Part shown: in pieces, positions 55,601 through 63,405 of the stretch | How the letters are laid out: the number at the start of each line of letters is the position of its first letter | Position numbering within the stretch: position 1 is the first letter of the stretch | Source: Streptomyces sp. JH14 | GTDB taxonomy: Bacteria; Actinomycetota; Actinomycetes; Streptomycetales; Streptomycetaceae | NCBI RefSeq assembly: GCF_029428675.1 | Contig: NZ_JAJNEL010000001.1 | Location: 5,766,001 to 5,830,000 of the forward strand | Length of the DNA: 64,000 nucleotides | Direction: 5' to 3' | The notes under the pieces: model-generated | Databases searched by the model: none | What the model was told of the DNA's origin: nothing | What the model saw: the letters and a program-made list of their open reading frames with translations, nothing else | Program-made: the position numbers and the translations under genes

Positions 55601-56457
55601 TCGAAGACCTTGTTGTACGAGTACGCGTGGCCGTCCGGCTTGTGCGTGCCCGCGTACCGCAGGGCCTTCTTTCCGGTGAAGCCCGCGCCGGCCTTGGCCG
55701 TGGGCGAGCCGGACGGGCCGCGGTCGATCTGGCTGCGCATCTCCTCGGGGGCGGGGGTGCTGGTGTCGCCGTCGGAGAACTGGACGTCGGCGAGCTGGGT
55801 GATGCCCGAGCCGCCCTTGTTCTTCGTGATGTCCAGGCGGAAATGCTGGTAGGCCGTGTCGTTCGAGAAGTCGTACGACTTCGTCTGGAAGCGCTCGGAG
55901 AAGGACTGGTCGGTCCGGGAGTCGAGGTCGGTCCAGGTCTTGCCGTCGGTCGAGCCCTTGAGGGTCCAGTCCTTCGGGTCGCGCTCGTCGTGGTCATTGG
56001 CCGAAGTGAGCGCGTATGTCACGACCTTGACCGGTTCGTCGAGGTCGAACTCGATCCAGCCGGTGGGTTCGAAGGTCAGCCACTTCGAGGAGGACTCCCC
56101 GTCGATCAGGTTCTCCTTCACCTCGCCGCCGCCGGTGTTCTCACCGCTGGCGCGAAGATCCGTGACCTTGTCGGTGACATTGCCCGGTATTCCGGCGGAG
56201 AAGCCGCCGTCGATACCCGATGCCCGCTTCTTCCCGTCCGGTCCCTCTTCCACGGTGTTGCGCCAGTCCGGCTGCTTTTCGTTCGCTTCGAACGATGAGC
56301 TGAATGTCTGGTCGCCCGTGGGCTTTTCACCCTTTCCGGCAGACCTCGCCGACTGCGCGGCGGCCGTGGTGGGGGCGGTCACCACCAGGACCAGTGAAGC
56401 CGCGATGAGTGCGGCCGTACGGTTATGTCTCTTACGAGAACCATGTCGGGGCTGCAT
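52609..56457 (-). CDS. secreted GH92 alpha-mannosidase with discoidin-type domains
   Basis: 1282 residues from ATG 56457. The signal peptide spans about 1-34 (AALIAASLVLVVTAPTTAAA). Residues about 95-235 and 1175-1282 resemble F5/8-type (discoidin) carbohydrate-binding domains (ESSSKWLTFEPTGWIEFDLD; STAGTYAHYRLVPEGEGTLA). The GH92 core (about 430-1150) has GFNFWTPVTNAGSTSWLYDY, GFWDTYRTTWPAYSFLTP and near 1047 YHGDEDNGEQSAWYLFSSLG with the family acidic residues. Most GH92 enzymes are Ca-dependent exo-alpha-mannosidases, usually alpha-1,2; linkage is inferred. It is preceded by a LacI-type palindrome. Confidence 0.92.
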   Translation of the reverse strand: MQPRHGSRKRHNRTAALIAASLVLVVTAPTTAAAQSARSAGKGEKPTGDQTFSSSFEANEKQPDWRNTVEEGPDGKKRASGIDGGFSAGIPGNVTDKVTDLRASGENTGGGEVKENLIDGESSSKWLTFEPTGWIEFDLDEPVKVVTYALTSANDHDERDPKDWTLKGSTDGKTWTDLDSRTDQSFSERFQTKSYDFSNDTAYQHFRLDITKNKGGSGITQLADVQFSDGDTSTPAPEEMRSQIDRGPSGSPTAKAGAGFTGKKALRYAGTHKPDGHAYSYNKVFDVDTAVTRDTELSYLVYPQMGETDLSYPATHVSVDLAFTDGTYLSDLGATDSHGGLLTPQGQADAKRLYVNQWNKVASRIGTVAAGKTVDRILVAYDSPKGPAKFQGWIDDIKLAPKAPEKRRAHLSDYASTVRGTNSSGGFSRGNNFPATAVPNGFNFWTPVTNAGSTSWLYDYQRANNDDNLPTLQAFSASHEPSPWMGDRQTFQLMPSVAKDEPDASRTARALPFKHENETAKPHYYGVTFENGLKAEMTPTDHAARMRFTYPGDDASVVFDNISNDGGLTLDPGTSSFTGFSDVKSGLSTGATRLFVYGVFDAPVTASGKLKGGGGDDVTGYLRFDAGKDRTVNLRLATSLISIDQAKQNLAAEIPASRSFGRVEDQAQHAWDDILGKVEVEGADADQLTSLYSSMYRLYLYPNSGFEKVGGKDQYASPFSPQIGSDTPTHTGAKIVDGKVYVNNGFWDTYRTTWPAYSFLTPKKAGEMVDGFVQQYKDGGWISRWSSPGYADLMTGTSSDVAFADAYVKGVKFDGEAAYEAALKNATVVPPSSGVGRKGMETSPFAGYANTSTHEGLSWSLEGYLNDYGLAQMGQALYKKTKKERYKEESEYFLNRARNYVELFDSKAGFFQGKDAKGDWRVASDTYDPRIWGYDYTETNGWGYAFTAPQDSRGLANLYGGRDGLAKKLDTYFSTPETAGPEFVGSYGGVIHEMTEARDVRMGMYGHSNQVAHHVTYMYDAASQPWKTQEKVREVLGRLYTGSEIGQGYHGDEDNGEQSAWYLFSSLGFYPLVMGSGEYAIGSPLFTKTTVHLENGHDLVVKAPKNSAKNIYVQGLKVNGKKWTSTSLPHDLLAKGGVLEFDMGPKPSAWGTGKDAAPTSITKDDQVPSPKKDVLKGEGALFDNTSATTATVNGPLELSVPASTKAVQYTLTSGAAAKAPKGWVLQGSSDGTTWKDLDKRSAQSFAWDKQTRVFSVSTAGTYAHYRLVPEGEGTLAEVELIS

Positions 56458-56489
56458 GCCGAGCCATTCCTCCCGAGGAAAGCGCGCTG

Positions 56490-56501
56490 GACAACGTTGT
56501 C
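56490..56501. promoter_or_regulatory. LacI-type palindrome upstream of the GH92 gene
   Basis: GACAACGTTGTC is a perfect 12-bp palindrome with the central CG typical of LacI-family operators, and extends outward as CTGGACAACGTTGTC. It is 33 bp upstream of the mannosidase start codon. Confidence 0.6.
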
Positions 56502-56684
56502 AGGGCGATGTGCAGGATCCAGTAGGGAGGCAAGTGGCGTGATGTGTCAAGGGTGTTGGGTGGGTGTGCCCGGGCGAATCGACCGGAATGCGGAAACTGT
56601 TACACCTGGAGGAGCGCGCGCGGGGTTCATGTATCCGCGAGGTCTCAACTCGGGAAAGACTGCCGATCAAACCTGTATTCGATC

Positions 56685-56714
56685 TTGATCAGTTGGCGAG
56701 AAGTGGACTATACC
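56685..56714 (+). promoter_or_regulatory. predicted promoter of the ngcEFG-like operon
   Basis: TTGATC at 56685 and TATACC at 56709 with an 18-bp spacer, about 240 bp upstream of the first gene. The dre-like box overlaps the -10 element. Confidence 0.4.
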
Positions 56715-56717
56715 TGT
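56702..56717. promoter_or_regulatory. DasR responsive element (dre)-like site
   Basis: AGTGGACTATACCTGT matches the palindromic dre consensus ASTGGTCTAGACCAST at 13 of 16 positions. DasR represses aminosugar genes until GlcN-6-P or GlcNAc-6-P rises, and the downstream operon resembles the NgcEFG GlcNAc/chitobiose importer. Confidence 0.6.
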
Positions 56718-56950
56718 GGGCATCTGCACAGCCGCTTCACACGGGCGCGGACGCGGGGGTGGGGGAACGGCTGCGGGCCACAATCGATGGCCTCGCTGTA
56801 CGGTCTCCCGATACCCCCACTGCACCAGGCAATTCGGTACATCTGCATGACCAAGCGCAACTGACCGCGGTGGCGGGGCCCTTCGCCTGAGGCGATATCG
56901 ACGGGTGACCGGTACACCGCCTGAGTCCTGGAGAAGGCGAGGACTTGAGC

Positions 56951-58396
56951 ATGGGATCCACCTCTGCGCAGAGCGACAACGGCGGCCTCGGTCGCCGCGA
57001 TCTGATCAAGCGCTCCGCAGCGCTCGGCCTGATCGCCGTTCCGACGATGAGCTTCCTCTCCGCTTGTGCGTCCGGCGGCGACGAGGGCAATGCGAAGGAA
57101 GAGAAGAAGGGCTCGGTCACCAAGGACAACCCCTTCGGCGTCAACAAGGGCGGAAACCTCGAGGTCGTCGTCTTCAAGGGCGGCTACGGCGACGACTACG
57201 CCAAGGCCTGGGAAGCGCTGTTCGACAAGAAGTGGGGAACGAAGACCACGCACCTGGGCACCCAGGAGATCACCGGCAAGCTGCAGCCGCGCTTCAACGG
57301 CGGCAACCCGCCGGACGTCATCGACGACTCGGGCGCCCAGCAGATCAAGCTCGACGTCCTCTTCAAGGGCGGTCAGCTCTTCGACCTCGCCCCGGTGCTC
57401 GACGCTCCGTCGGTCGACGACCCGTCCAAGAAGGTCCGCGACACCCTGATCGCCGGCACCATCGAGCAGGGTCTGCAGGGCGGCAAGGTCGTCGCCCTCA
57501 ACTACGTCTACACGGTCTGGGGTCTGTGGTACTCCGGCAAGCTCTTCAAGGACAAGGGCTGGGCCGAGCCGAAGACGTGGGAAGACTTCCTCTCGATCTG
57601 CAAGAAGGCCAAGGCCGACGGCATCGGCGGTCTGGCTCACCAGGGCAAGTACCCGTACTACATCAACATCCTGATCATGGACCTCATCGCCAAGACCGGC
57701 GGTCTCGAGGCCATGAAGGCGATCGACAACCTCGACCCGAAGGCGTTCGTCGGCAGCGACGCGGCCAAGGCGTCCATCGAGGCGGTGTACGAGATCGTCG
57801 AGAAGGGCCTGCTGATGCCGGGCACCAACGGCCTGACCCACACCGAGTCGCAGACCCGCTGGAACCAGTACAAGGCCGTCTTCATCCCCTCCGGTTCCTG
57901 GCTGGAGAACGAGCAGCTCAAGCAGACGCCGGCGGACTTCGACATGAAGTTCCTGCCGATTCCGCTGCTGCCGGGCAGCAAGCTTCCCTTCGAGGCGATC
58001 CGGGCCGGCTCCGGTGAGCCGTTCATCATCCCCTCCAAGGCCAAGAACCTGCCCGAGGCGCAGGAGTTCATGCGGATGATGCTCTCCAAGGAGTGGTCGA
58101 CGAGCTTCGCCAAGGAGGCGAACTCGCTGACGATCCTGAAGGACGGTGTCGACCCGAGCGTCCAGCTGCGTCCGGGCACCCAGTCCACGGTCGGGGCGGT
58201 GAAGGCGGCGGGCGACGCCAACTCCTTCAACTACCTCTACCCGAGCTGGTACAGCGAGATGGACGTCGCGATCCAGAACGCGTCCAACGAGCTGATGTCC
58301 AAGCGCATCCAGCCGGCCGAGTGGCTGAAGCGTGCCCAGGCCGCCGTGGACAAGGCGGCCAAGGACCCGGCCAGCAAGCAGAACCACCGCGACTGA
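56951..58396 (+). CDS. ngcE: NgcE-like GlcNAc/chitobiose ABC transporter binding lipoprotein
   Basis: 481 residues from ATG 56951 (a TTG at 56945 is less likely). The N-terminus has a twin-arginine motif GRRDLIKRS and a lipobox FLSAC (Cys39), so it is a Tat-exported lipoprotein. The rest is a family-1 solute-binding protein (LEVVVFKGGYGDDYAKAWEA, TWEDFLSICKKAKADGIGGL, GSGEPFIIPSKAKNLPEAQE). It captures N-acetylglucosamine or chitobiose if it is the NgcE orthologue, as synteny and the dre site suggest. It is followed by the two permeases; no ATPase is encoded, so it probably uses the shared MsiK ATPase. Confidence 0.85.
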   Translation: MGSTSAQSDNGGLGRRDLIKRSAALGLIAVPTMSFLSACASGGDEGNAKEEKKGSVTKDNPFGVNKGGNLEVVVFKGGYGDDYAKAWEALFDKKWGTKTTHLGTQEITGKLQPRFNGGNPPDVIDDSGAQQIKLDVLFKGGQLFDLAPVLDAPSVDDPSKKVRDTLIAGTIEQGLQGGKVVALNYVYTVWGLWYSGKLFKDKGWAEPKTWEDFLSICKKAKADGIGGLAHQGKYPYYINILIMDLIAKTGGLEAMKAIDNLDPKAFVGSDAAKASIEAVYEIVEKGLLMPGTNGLTHTESQTRWNQYKAVFIPSGSWLENEQLKQTPADFDMKFLPIPLLPGSKLPFEAIRAGSGEPFIIPSKAKNLPEAQEFMRMMLSKEWSTSFAKEANSLTILKDGVDPSVQLRPGTQSTVGAVKAAGDANSFNYLYPSWYSEMDVAIQNASNELMSKRIQPAEWLKRAQAAVDKAAKDPASKQNHRD

Positions 58397-58432
58397 TCTC
58401 GGCGCTCGCCGTAAAACCAGGGGCAGGATGTC

Positions 58433-59365
58433 ATGCGAAAAGGGCAGTACAGATTCATCGCGGGATTTCTTCTCGCACCGCTGGCGTTGTATCTGATCTT
58501 CGTGATCTGGCCGTACATCCAGACCTTCGGGTACTCATTCACCAACTGGTCCGGACAGTCACCGGTATTCGACTTCGTCGGCCTGGACAACTACACCGCG
58601 TTGTTCCACGACGATGTCTTCCGTACGGCCCTCTGGCACAACATCCTGCTCCTGGTGTTCATTCCGGTCTTCACCATCCTGATCGCCCTGTTCTTCGCCT
58701 TCATGGTGAACGCGGGCGGCCGGGGCGGTTCCGGTGGTGTGCACGGCGTCAGGGGTTCCAGCTTCTACAAGATCATCTACTTCTTCCCCCAGGTGCTGTC
58801 ACTCGCGATTCTCGCGGTGCTGTTCCAGGCGGTGTACCGAAGTGACCAGGGGGGCCTGCTCAACGGGCTCCTCATGAAGCTCGGGCTGGTCGACACCGAC
58901 AGCCCCATCGAGTGGATGAACGACCCCAAGCTCGTGCTCTGGTGCCTGATGGTCATCATCGTGTGGCACGGGGTCGGCTTCTACCTGGTGCTCTTCTCCG
59001 CGGCGATGCAGTCCATCCCGAAGGAGATCTACGAGGCCGCCCTGCTGGACGGCGCCGGCCGCGCCCAGACCTTCTTCCGGGTGACGCTTCCGCTGCTCTG
59101 GGACTCCGTGCAGACTGCGTGGGTCTATCTCGGCATCGTGGCGATGGACATGTTCGTCCTGGCGTCGACCATGACGCCGGGTACGGGCTTCGGTGGCGGC
59201 CCCGACCATCACGGTGAAGTCATGGCGACGGTGCTGATGCGGAACTTCCTGTACTTCGGCAAGAGCGGCTACGCCTGCGCGATGGGCGTCGTGATGCTCA
59301 TCCTGACCATGATCATTTCCGTCATCACGCTGCGTGCTACCCGCCGTGAGCGCATCGAGTTCTGA
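58433..59365 (+). CDS. ngcF: NgcF-like sugar ABC transporter permease
   Basis: 310 residues from ATG 58433. About six membrane helices (ALYLIFVIWPYIQTFGYSFT first) with a large periplasmic region after helix 1. The ATPase-contact EAA loop is EIYEAALLDGAGRAQTFFRV. It is the MalF-type half of the importer. It starts 36 bp after ngcE, in the same operon. Confidence 0.87.
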   Translation: MRKGQYRFIAGFLLAPLALYLIFVIWPYIQTFGYSFTNWSGQSPVFDFVGLDNYTALFHDDVFRTALWHNILLLVFIPVFTILIALFFAFMVNAGGRGGSGGVHGVRGSSFYKIIYFFPQVLSLAILAVLFQAVYRSDQGGLLNGLLMKLGLVDTDSPIEWMNDPKLVLWCLMVIIVWHGVGFYLVLFSAAMQSIPKEIYEAALLDGAGRAQTFFRVTLPLLWDSVQTAWVYLGIVAMDMFVLASTMTPGTGFGGGPDHHGEVMATVLMRNFLYFGKSGYACAMGVVMLILTMIISVITLRATRRERIEF

Positions 59366-59379
59366 GCGGGAGTCAAGCA

Positions 59380-60315
59380 ATGAGTACACCCATCAAAGAA
59401 CCGTCGGTCGCCGTCGACGACAGCATTCCCGGGCAGAGGGGCTCGAAGAAGGCACCTGGGCCCGGTGACCGCCGGACCGAGGGCATGACCCTCAACGTCT
59501 TCTCGCACGGCTTTCTCGTGCTGTGGGCCGTCCTGATCGTCCTGCCGCTGTTGTGGCTGCTGCTCAGTGCGTTCAAGACGGACGCGCAGATCGGTGGCTC
59601 GGCGCTGAGCTGGCCGACGAACTGGTCCTTCGATGTCTTCGGGCGCGCCTGGGACAAGGGCATCGGCGACTACTTCGCCAACACCCTGATCGTGCTGGTG
59701 TTCTCGGTGCCGCTGACGATGCTCTTCGGGGCGATGGCGGCGTACGTCCTGGCACGGTACGAGTTCCCGGGCAACCGGATCATCTACTACTTCTTCGTCA
59801 GCGGCGCGATGTTCCCCGTGTTCCTCGCGCTCGTCCCGCTGTTCTTCACGCTGCAGCGGTTCAGCCTGCTGAACACCTACCAGGGTCTGATCCTGGTGTA
59901 CATCGCTTACTCCCTGCCGTTCACCGTCTTCTTCATGCACTCCTTCTTCAGGACGCTGCCCACGGCGATCCACGAAGCGGCGGTCATCGACGGGGCCTCG
60001 CACACCCGGGTCTTCTTCCAGGTGATGATGCCGATGGCCAAGCCCGGCCTGCTGAGCATCGGCATCTTCAATGTGCTGGGCCAGTGGAACCAGTACATCC
60101 TCCCCTCGGTCCTGATGCAGCCGCAGAGCTCGGGGGAGAAGGAGAAGTACGTGCTGACCCAGGGACTGATCCAGCTGCAGCAGCAGCAGGGATACGCGAC
60201 GGACCTGCCGGTGCTCTTCGCCGGTGTGGCCATCGCCATGCTTCCGATGCTGGTCGTCTATCTCTCCTTCCAGCGCCAGATCCAGGCGGGCCTCACCGCA
60301 GGCACGATGAAGTAG
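59380..60315 (+). CDS. ngcG: NgcG-like sugar ABC transporter permease
   Basis: 311 residues from ATG 59380, 14 bp after ngcF. It is the MalG-type permease: six helices with an N-terminal cytoplasmic extension, EAA loop AIHEAAVIDGASHTRVFFQV, and the usual MalG-type C-terminal helix followed by LTAGTMK. It forms the channel with NgcF. A strong terminator follows three bases after the stop. Confidence 0.87.
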   Translation: MSTPIKEPSVAVDDSIPGQRGSKKAPGPGDRRTEGMTLNVFSHGFLVLWAVLIVLPLLWLLLSAFKTDAQIGGSALSWPTNWSFDVFGRAWDKGIGDYFANTLIVLVFSVPLTMLFGAMAAYVLARYEFPGNRIIYYFFVSGAMFPVFLALVPLFFTLQRFSLLNTYQGLILVYIAYSLPFTVFFMHSFFRTLPTAIHEAAVIDGASHTRVFFQVMMPMAKPGLLSIGIFNVLGQWNQYILPSVLMQPQSSGEKEKYVLTQGLIQLQQQQGYATDLPVLFAGVAIAMLPMLVVYLSFQRQIQAGLTAGTMK

Positions 60316-60317
60316 CC

Positions 60318-60341
60318 GAGGGCCGCCCGACGGCGGCCCTC
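60318..60341 (+). terminator. terminator of the ngcEFG-like operon
   Basis: GAGGGCCGCC and GGCGGCCCTC form a perfect 10-bp stem with loop CGAC, starting three bases after the stop codon. Confidence 0.8.
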
Positions 60342-60471
60342 GCCATCCGGGACGCCGTCGGCCGATCCGGGGGCCTGCGTGACGACGGCCTGTGTGACCC
60401 CGTGGGGGTCGTGCAGGCCGTCGGCGTGTTCGGGGGGAGGGGCCCAACCGCGTCCATCCGGGCCGGGGCTG

Positions 60472-60487
60472 CCGGACATATGTCCGG
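60472..60487. promoter_or_regulatory. perfect 16-bp palindrome upstream of the ROK regulator
   Basis: CCGGACATATGTCCGG. It lies in the 392-bp gap between the importer operon and the ROK gene, which otherwise has no gene. It may be an operator of that regulator or another. Confidence 0.45.
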
Positions 60488-60513
60488 ACATGCCGCACCT
60501 CTTGCACACAGAT

Positions 60514-60558
60514 GAACCGTCCGCCGGCCGTATGTCGGCGGGCGGTTCGTCTGTTTTT
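60514..60558 (+). terminator. rho-independent-like hairpin with T-run
   Basis: GAACCGTCCGCCG and CGGCGGGCGGTTC pair (one G-T) around a nine-base loop, then a T6 run at 60553-60558. It may terminate read-through or act as an attenuator ahead of the ROK gene. Confidence 0.65.
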
Positions 60559-60707
60559 TCACGGCCGCCCCATGTTTTCCCTGGTGAGGAGGGTTCGGCG
60601 GCCCGCTCATCGGAGGCTTCCGCTGCTCAAGGTCTTGACGGGTGGTGCCCCAAAACGCTCAGCTTAGAGTTCACATGTTAGAGAAACCGCTAGGAGTGAG
60701 AGAGTCG

Positions 60708-61907
60708 ATGGAGACTCCCGGGTCGCAGACATCTCTGCATCGCGCCAACCTTGAGCGGGTTGTGCGCGCCGTGCGCATGGCGGGTTCGCTCACCCAGGCG
60801 GAGATCGCCAGGAGTACAGGCCTCTCCGCGGCCACCGTCTCCAACATCGTCCGCGAGCTCAAGGACGGCGGCACCGTCGAGGTGACCCCCACGTCCGCGG
60901 GCGGCCGCCGGGCCCGCAGCGTCTCTCTCAGCGGCGACGCCGGCATCGTGATCGGCGTCGATTTCGGGCATACGCACCTGCGGGTGGCGGTCGGCAACCT
61001 GGCCCATCAGGTGCTCGCCGAGGAGTCCGAGCCACTGGACGTGGACGCCTCGTCGGCGCAGGGCTTCGGACGGGCGGAACAGCTGGTCAAGCGGCTGATC
61101 GAATCGACCGGGATCAGCTCGGACAAGGTGATCGGCGTCGGCCTCGGCGTTCCCGGTCCGATCGATGTGGAGTCCGGCACGCTGGGCTCCACGTCGATCC
61201 TGCCGGGCTGGACGGGCATCAATCCCAGCGAGGAGCTGGCCGCGCGGCTCGGTGTGCCGGTGTACGTCGACAACGACGCCAACCTCGGGGCGCTGGGCGA
61301 GCTGGTCTGGGGCAGCGGCCGCGGCGTCAAGGACCTCGCCTACATCAAGGTCGCGAGCGGTGTCGGCGCCGGGCTGGTGATCGACGGGCACATCTACCGC
61401 GGGCCCGGCGGCACGGCCGGCGAGATCGGGCACATCACGCTCGACGAATCGGGCCCTGTGTGCCGCTGCGGCAACCGGGGCTGCCTGGAGACCTTCACGG
61501 CCGCGCGGTACGTCCTGCCCCTGCTCCAGCCCAGCCACGGGCCCGATCTCACCATGGAGCGGGTGGTCCAGCTGGCCCGGGAGGGCGATCCGGGCTGCCG
61601 CCGGGTGATCGGGGACGTCGGGCGGCACATCGGCAGCGGCGTCGCCAACCTGTGCAACCTGCTCAACCCCAGCCGGGTGGTCCTCGGCGGCTCCCTCGCC
61701 GAGGCGGGCGAACTGGTGCTCGCGCCGATCCGCGACTCGGTGTCGCGCTACGCCATTCCCAGTGCCGCCAGGAAACTCTCGGTGCTTCCCGGGGCGCTCG
61801 GCGCGCGGGCGGAGGTGCTCGGTGCGCTGGCTCTCGTACTGAGCGAGATGGGCGATTCGACCCTATTGGAGAGCACTCTGACGACGGCGACCCCTGCCTT
61901 CACTTAG
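60708..61907 (+). CDS. rok7B7: ROK-family transcriptional regulator (Rok7B7-like)
   Basis: 399 residues from ATG 60708 (METPGSQTSLHRANLERVVR), the usual N-terminus of Rok7B7; upstream in-frame codons (60642 onward) lack supporting features. A winged HTH (LTQAEIARSTGLSAATVSNI) precedes the ROK sugar-kinase fold with GVDFGHTHLRVAVGN, VYVDNDANLGALGE and the ROK zinc site GHITLDESGPVCRCGNRGCL. Rok7B7 (SCO6008) in S. coelicolor controls xylose transport and affects carbon catabolite repression and antibiotic production. The next gene downstream is its xylF target in that organism, which supports the call. Confidence 0.88.
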   Translation: METPGSQTSLHRANLERVVRAVRMAGSLTQAEIARSTGLSAATVSNIVRELKDGGTVEVTPTSAGGRRARSVSLSGDAGIVIGVDFGHTHLRVAVGNLAHQVLAEESEPLDVDASSAQGFGRAEQLVKRLIESTGISSDKVIGVGLGVPGPIDVESGTLGSTSILPGWTGINPSEELAARLGVPVYVDNDANLGALGELVWGSGRGVKDLAYIKVASGVGAGLVIDGHIYRGPGGTAGEIGHITLDESGPVCRCGNRGCLETFTAARYVLPLLQPSHGPDLTMERVVQLAREGDPGCRRVIGDVGRHIGSGVANLCNLLNPSRVVLGGSLAEAGELVLAPIRDSVSRYAIPSAARKLSVLPGALGARAEVLGALALVLSEMGDSTLLESTLTTATPAFT

Positions 61908-62027
61908 ATAACGAATGGCACCGTTGTCATCTCGTTAAGAATTTACTCCTTGACGTCGGGGCTGCGGCCGAGTTGACTTCCAGCCACCTCGGCCGCAACG
62001 TCGCGGCCTCGTCAGGGAGGTTCGAGA

Positions 62028-63143
62028 ATGAACACGCGTATGCGTCGTGCCGCCGTTGCCGTTGCCGCCACCGCGATGGCCGTTTCGCTTGCCGCTTGCG
62101 GCAGCGCCAAGGAGTCCGGCGACAAGGCCACGGACACCGAGTCCGCGAAGAAGGGCAACGATCTCAAGATCGGTCTGCTCCTTCCCGAGAACCAGACGGC
62201 CCGGTACGAGAAGTTCGACCGGCCGATCATCGAGAAGAAGATCGGCGAGCTCACCGGCGGCAAGGCGAAGGTCATCTACGCCAACGCCAAGCAGGACGCC
62301 ACGGTGCAGACCCAGCAGGTCGACACCATGATCACCAACAAGGTCGATGCGCTGATCATCGACTCGGTGGACTCCAAGGCCATAGCCGGCGCCGTGAAGA
62401 AGGCCAAGGACGCGGGCATCCCCGTCGTCGCCTTCGACCGCCTCGCCGAGGGCCCGATCGACGCCTACACCTCCTTCGACAACGAAGAGGTCGGCCACGT
62501 CCAGGGCAAGGCCCTGCTGGAGGCCATGGGCTCCAAGGCCAACGGCGGCACGATCGTGATGATGAACGGCGCGATCACCGACCCGAACGCCGCCCTCTTC
62601 AAGAAGGGCGCCAAGGCGGAGCTCGACGGCAAGGTCAAGGTCGGCAAGGAGTACGACACCAAGGAGTGGAAGCCGGAGAACGCCAACGCCAACATGGAGG
62701 CGGCGATCTCGGCCCTCGGCAAGGGCAAGATCGACGGCGTCTACTCCGCCAACGACGGCATGGCGGGCGGCATCATCACCGCCCTCAAGGCCGCCGGTCT
62801 CGCCAAGCTCCCGCCGGTGACCGGTCAGGACGCCGAGCTGGCCGGTGTGCAGCGCATCGTCGCCGGTGAGCAGTTCATGAGCGTCTACAAGCCGTACGGC
62901 CCCGAGGGCGAGGCCGCCGCCTCGATGGCAGTGGCGCTGGCCCAGGGCAAGAAGCTCGACTCGATCGCCACCTCCACGGTCGACAGCCCGACCAACAAGG
63001 GCGTTCCCACGTTCCTGGTCCCGGTCGTCTCGCTGACCAAGGACAACATCAAGGACACCGTCCTCAAGGACGGCGTCTACACGCTGGACGAGATCTGCAC
63101 GGCCAACTACAAGGCCGCCTGCACCAAGCTCGGCCTGCAGTAG
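62028..63143 (+). CDS. xylF: XylF-like sugar ABC transporter substrate-binding lipoprotein
   Basis: 371 residues from ATG 62028. The lipobox is LAAC (Cys24) after a short signal peptide. The rest is a periplasmic-binding protein of the ribose/xylose type (LKIGLLLPENQTARYEKFDR; TSFDNEEVGHVQGKALLEAM; VYSANDGMAGGIITALKAAG; TGQDAELAGVQRIVAGEQFM). It probably binds D-xylose outside the cell. It lies 121 bp after the ROK gene. Its upstream segment (61908-62027) contains TAACGA...TCGTTA arms 17 bp apart. Confidence 0.88.
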   Translation: MNTRMRRAAVAVAATAMAVSLAACGSAKESGDKATDTESAKKGNDLKIGLLLPENQTARYEKFDRPIIEKKIGELTGGKAKVIYANAKQDATVQTQQVDTMITNKVDALIIDSVDSKAIAGAVKKAKDAGIPVVAFDRLAEGPIDAYTSFDNEEVGHVQGKALLEAMGSKANGGTIVMMNGAITDPNAALFKKGAKAELDGKVKVGKEYDTKEWKPENANANMEAAISALGKGKIDGVYSANDGMAGGIITALKAAGLAKLPPVTGQDAELAGVQRIVAGEQFMSVYKPYGPEGEAAASMAVALAQGKKLDSIATSTVDSPTNKGVPTFLVPVVSLTKDNIKDTVLKDGVYTLDEICTANYKAACTKLGLQ

Positions 63144-63174
63144 GCCGCGCCCCCGCCGCGAGCGCGGTCGGGCA

Positions 63175-63244
63175 CTCGCCTTGCTCGCAAGGCGAGCTGA
63201 CCGCGCACCGGCAGCAAGCCGGCTGAAAGATTCTCAGCGGCTTG
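63175..63244 (+). terminator. tandem hairpins between xylF and xylG
   Basis: CTCGCCTTG-CTCG-CAAGGCGAG is a perfect 9-bp stem (63175-63196), followed by CAAGCCGGCTGA/TCAGCGGCTTG at 63215-63244 with one bulge. They may partially terminate or stabilise the xylF message so that the binding protein is made in excess. Confidence 0.55.
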
Positions 63245-63405
63245 CACCCGTGGAAGCCTGTCCGGCGCCCCGCACATCAACCGTCCCGCTATCGGGCGGG
63301 GCGCCGGGCGGAACGCTTCCGCACTTCTGTTCTCTTCTGCTCGACCACCGCGCCCTCCCCCGGCGCGGCATCCCCGCCGGTCAGGCGGCGAAGGAGATGG
63401 TTCAC

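Noticed and set aside
52552..56298. A 1248-residue open frame on the plus strand
   Set aside because: It is the antisense shadow of the GH92 gene and has shadow-type composition with no signal peptide or motif.
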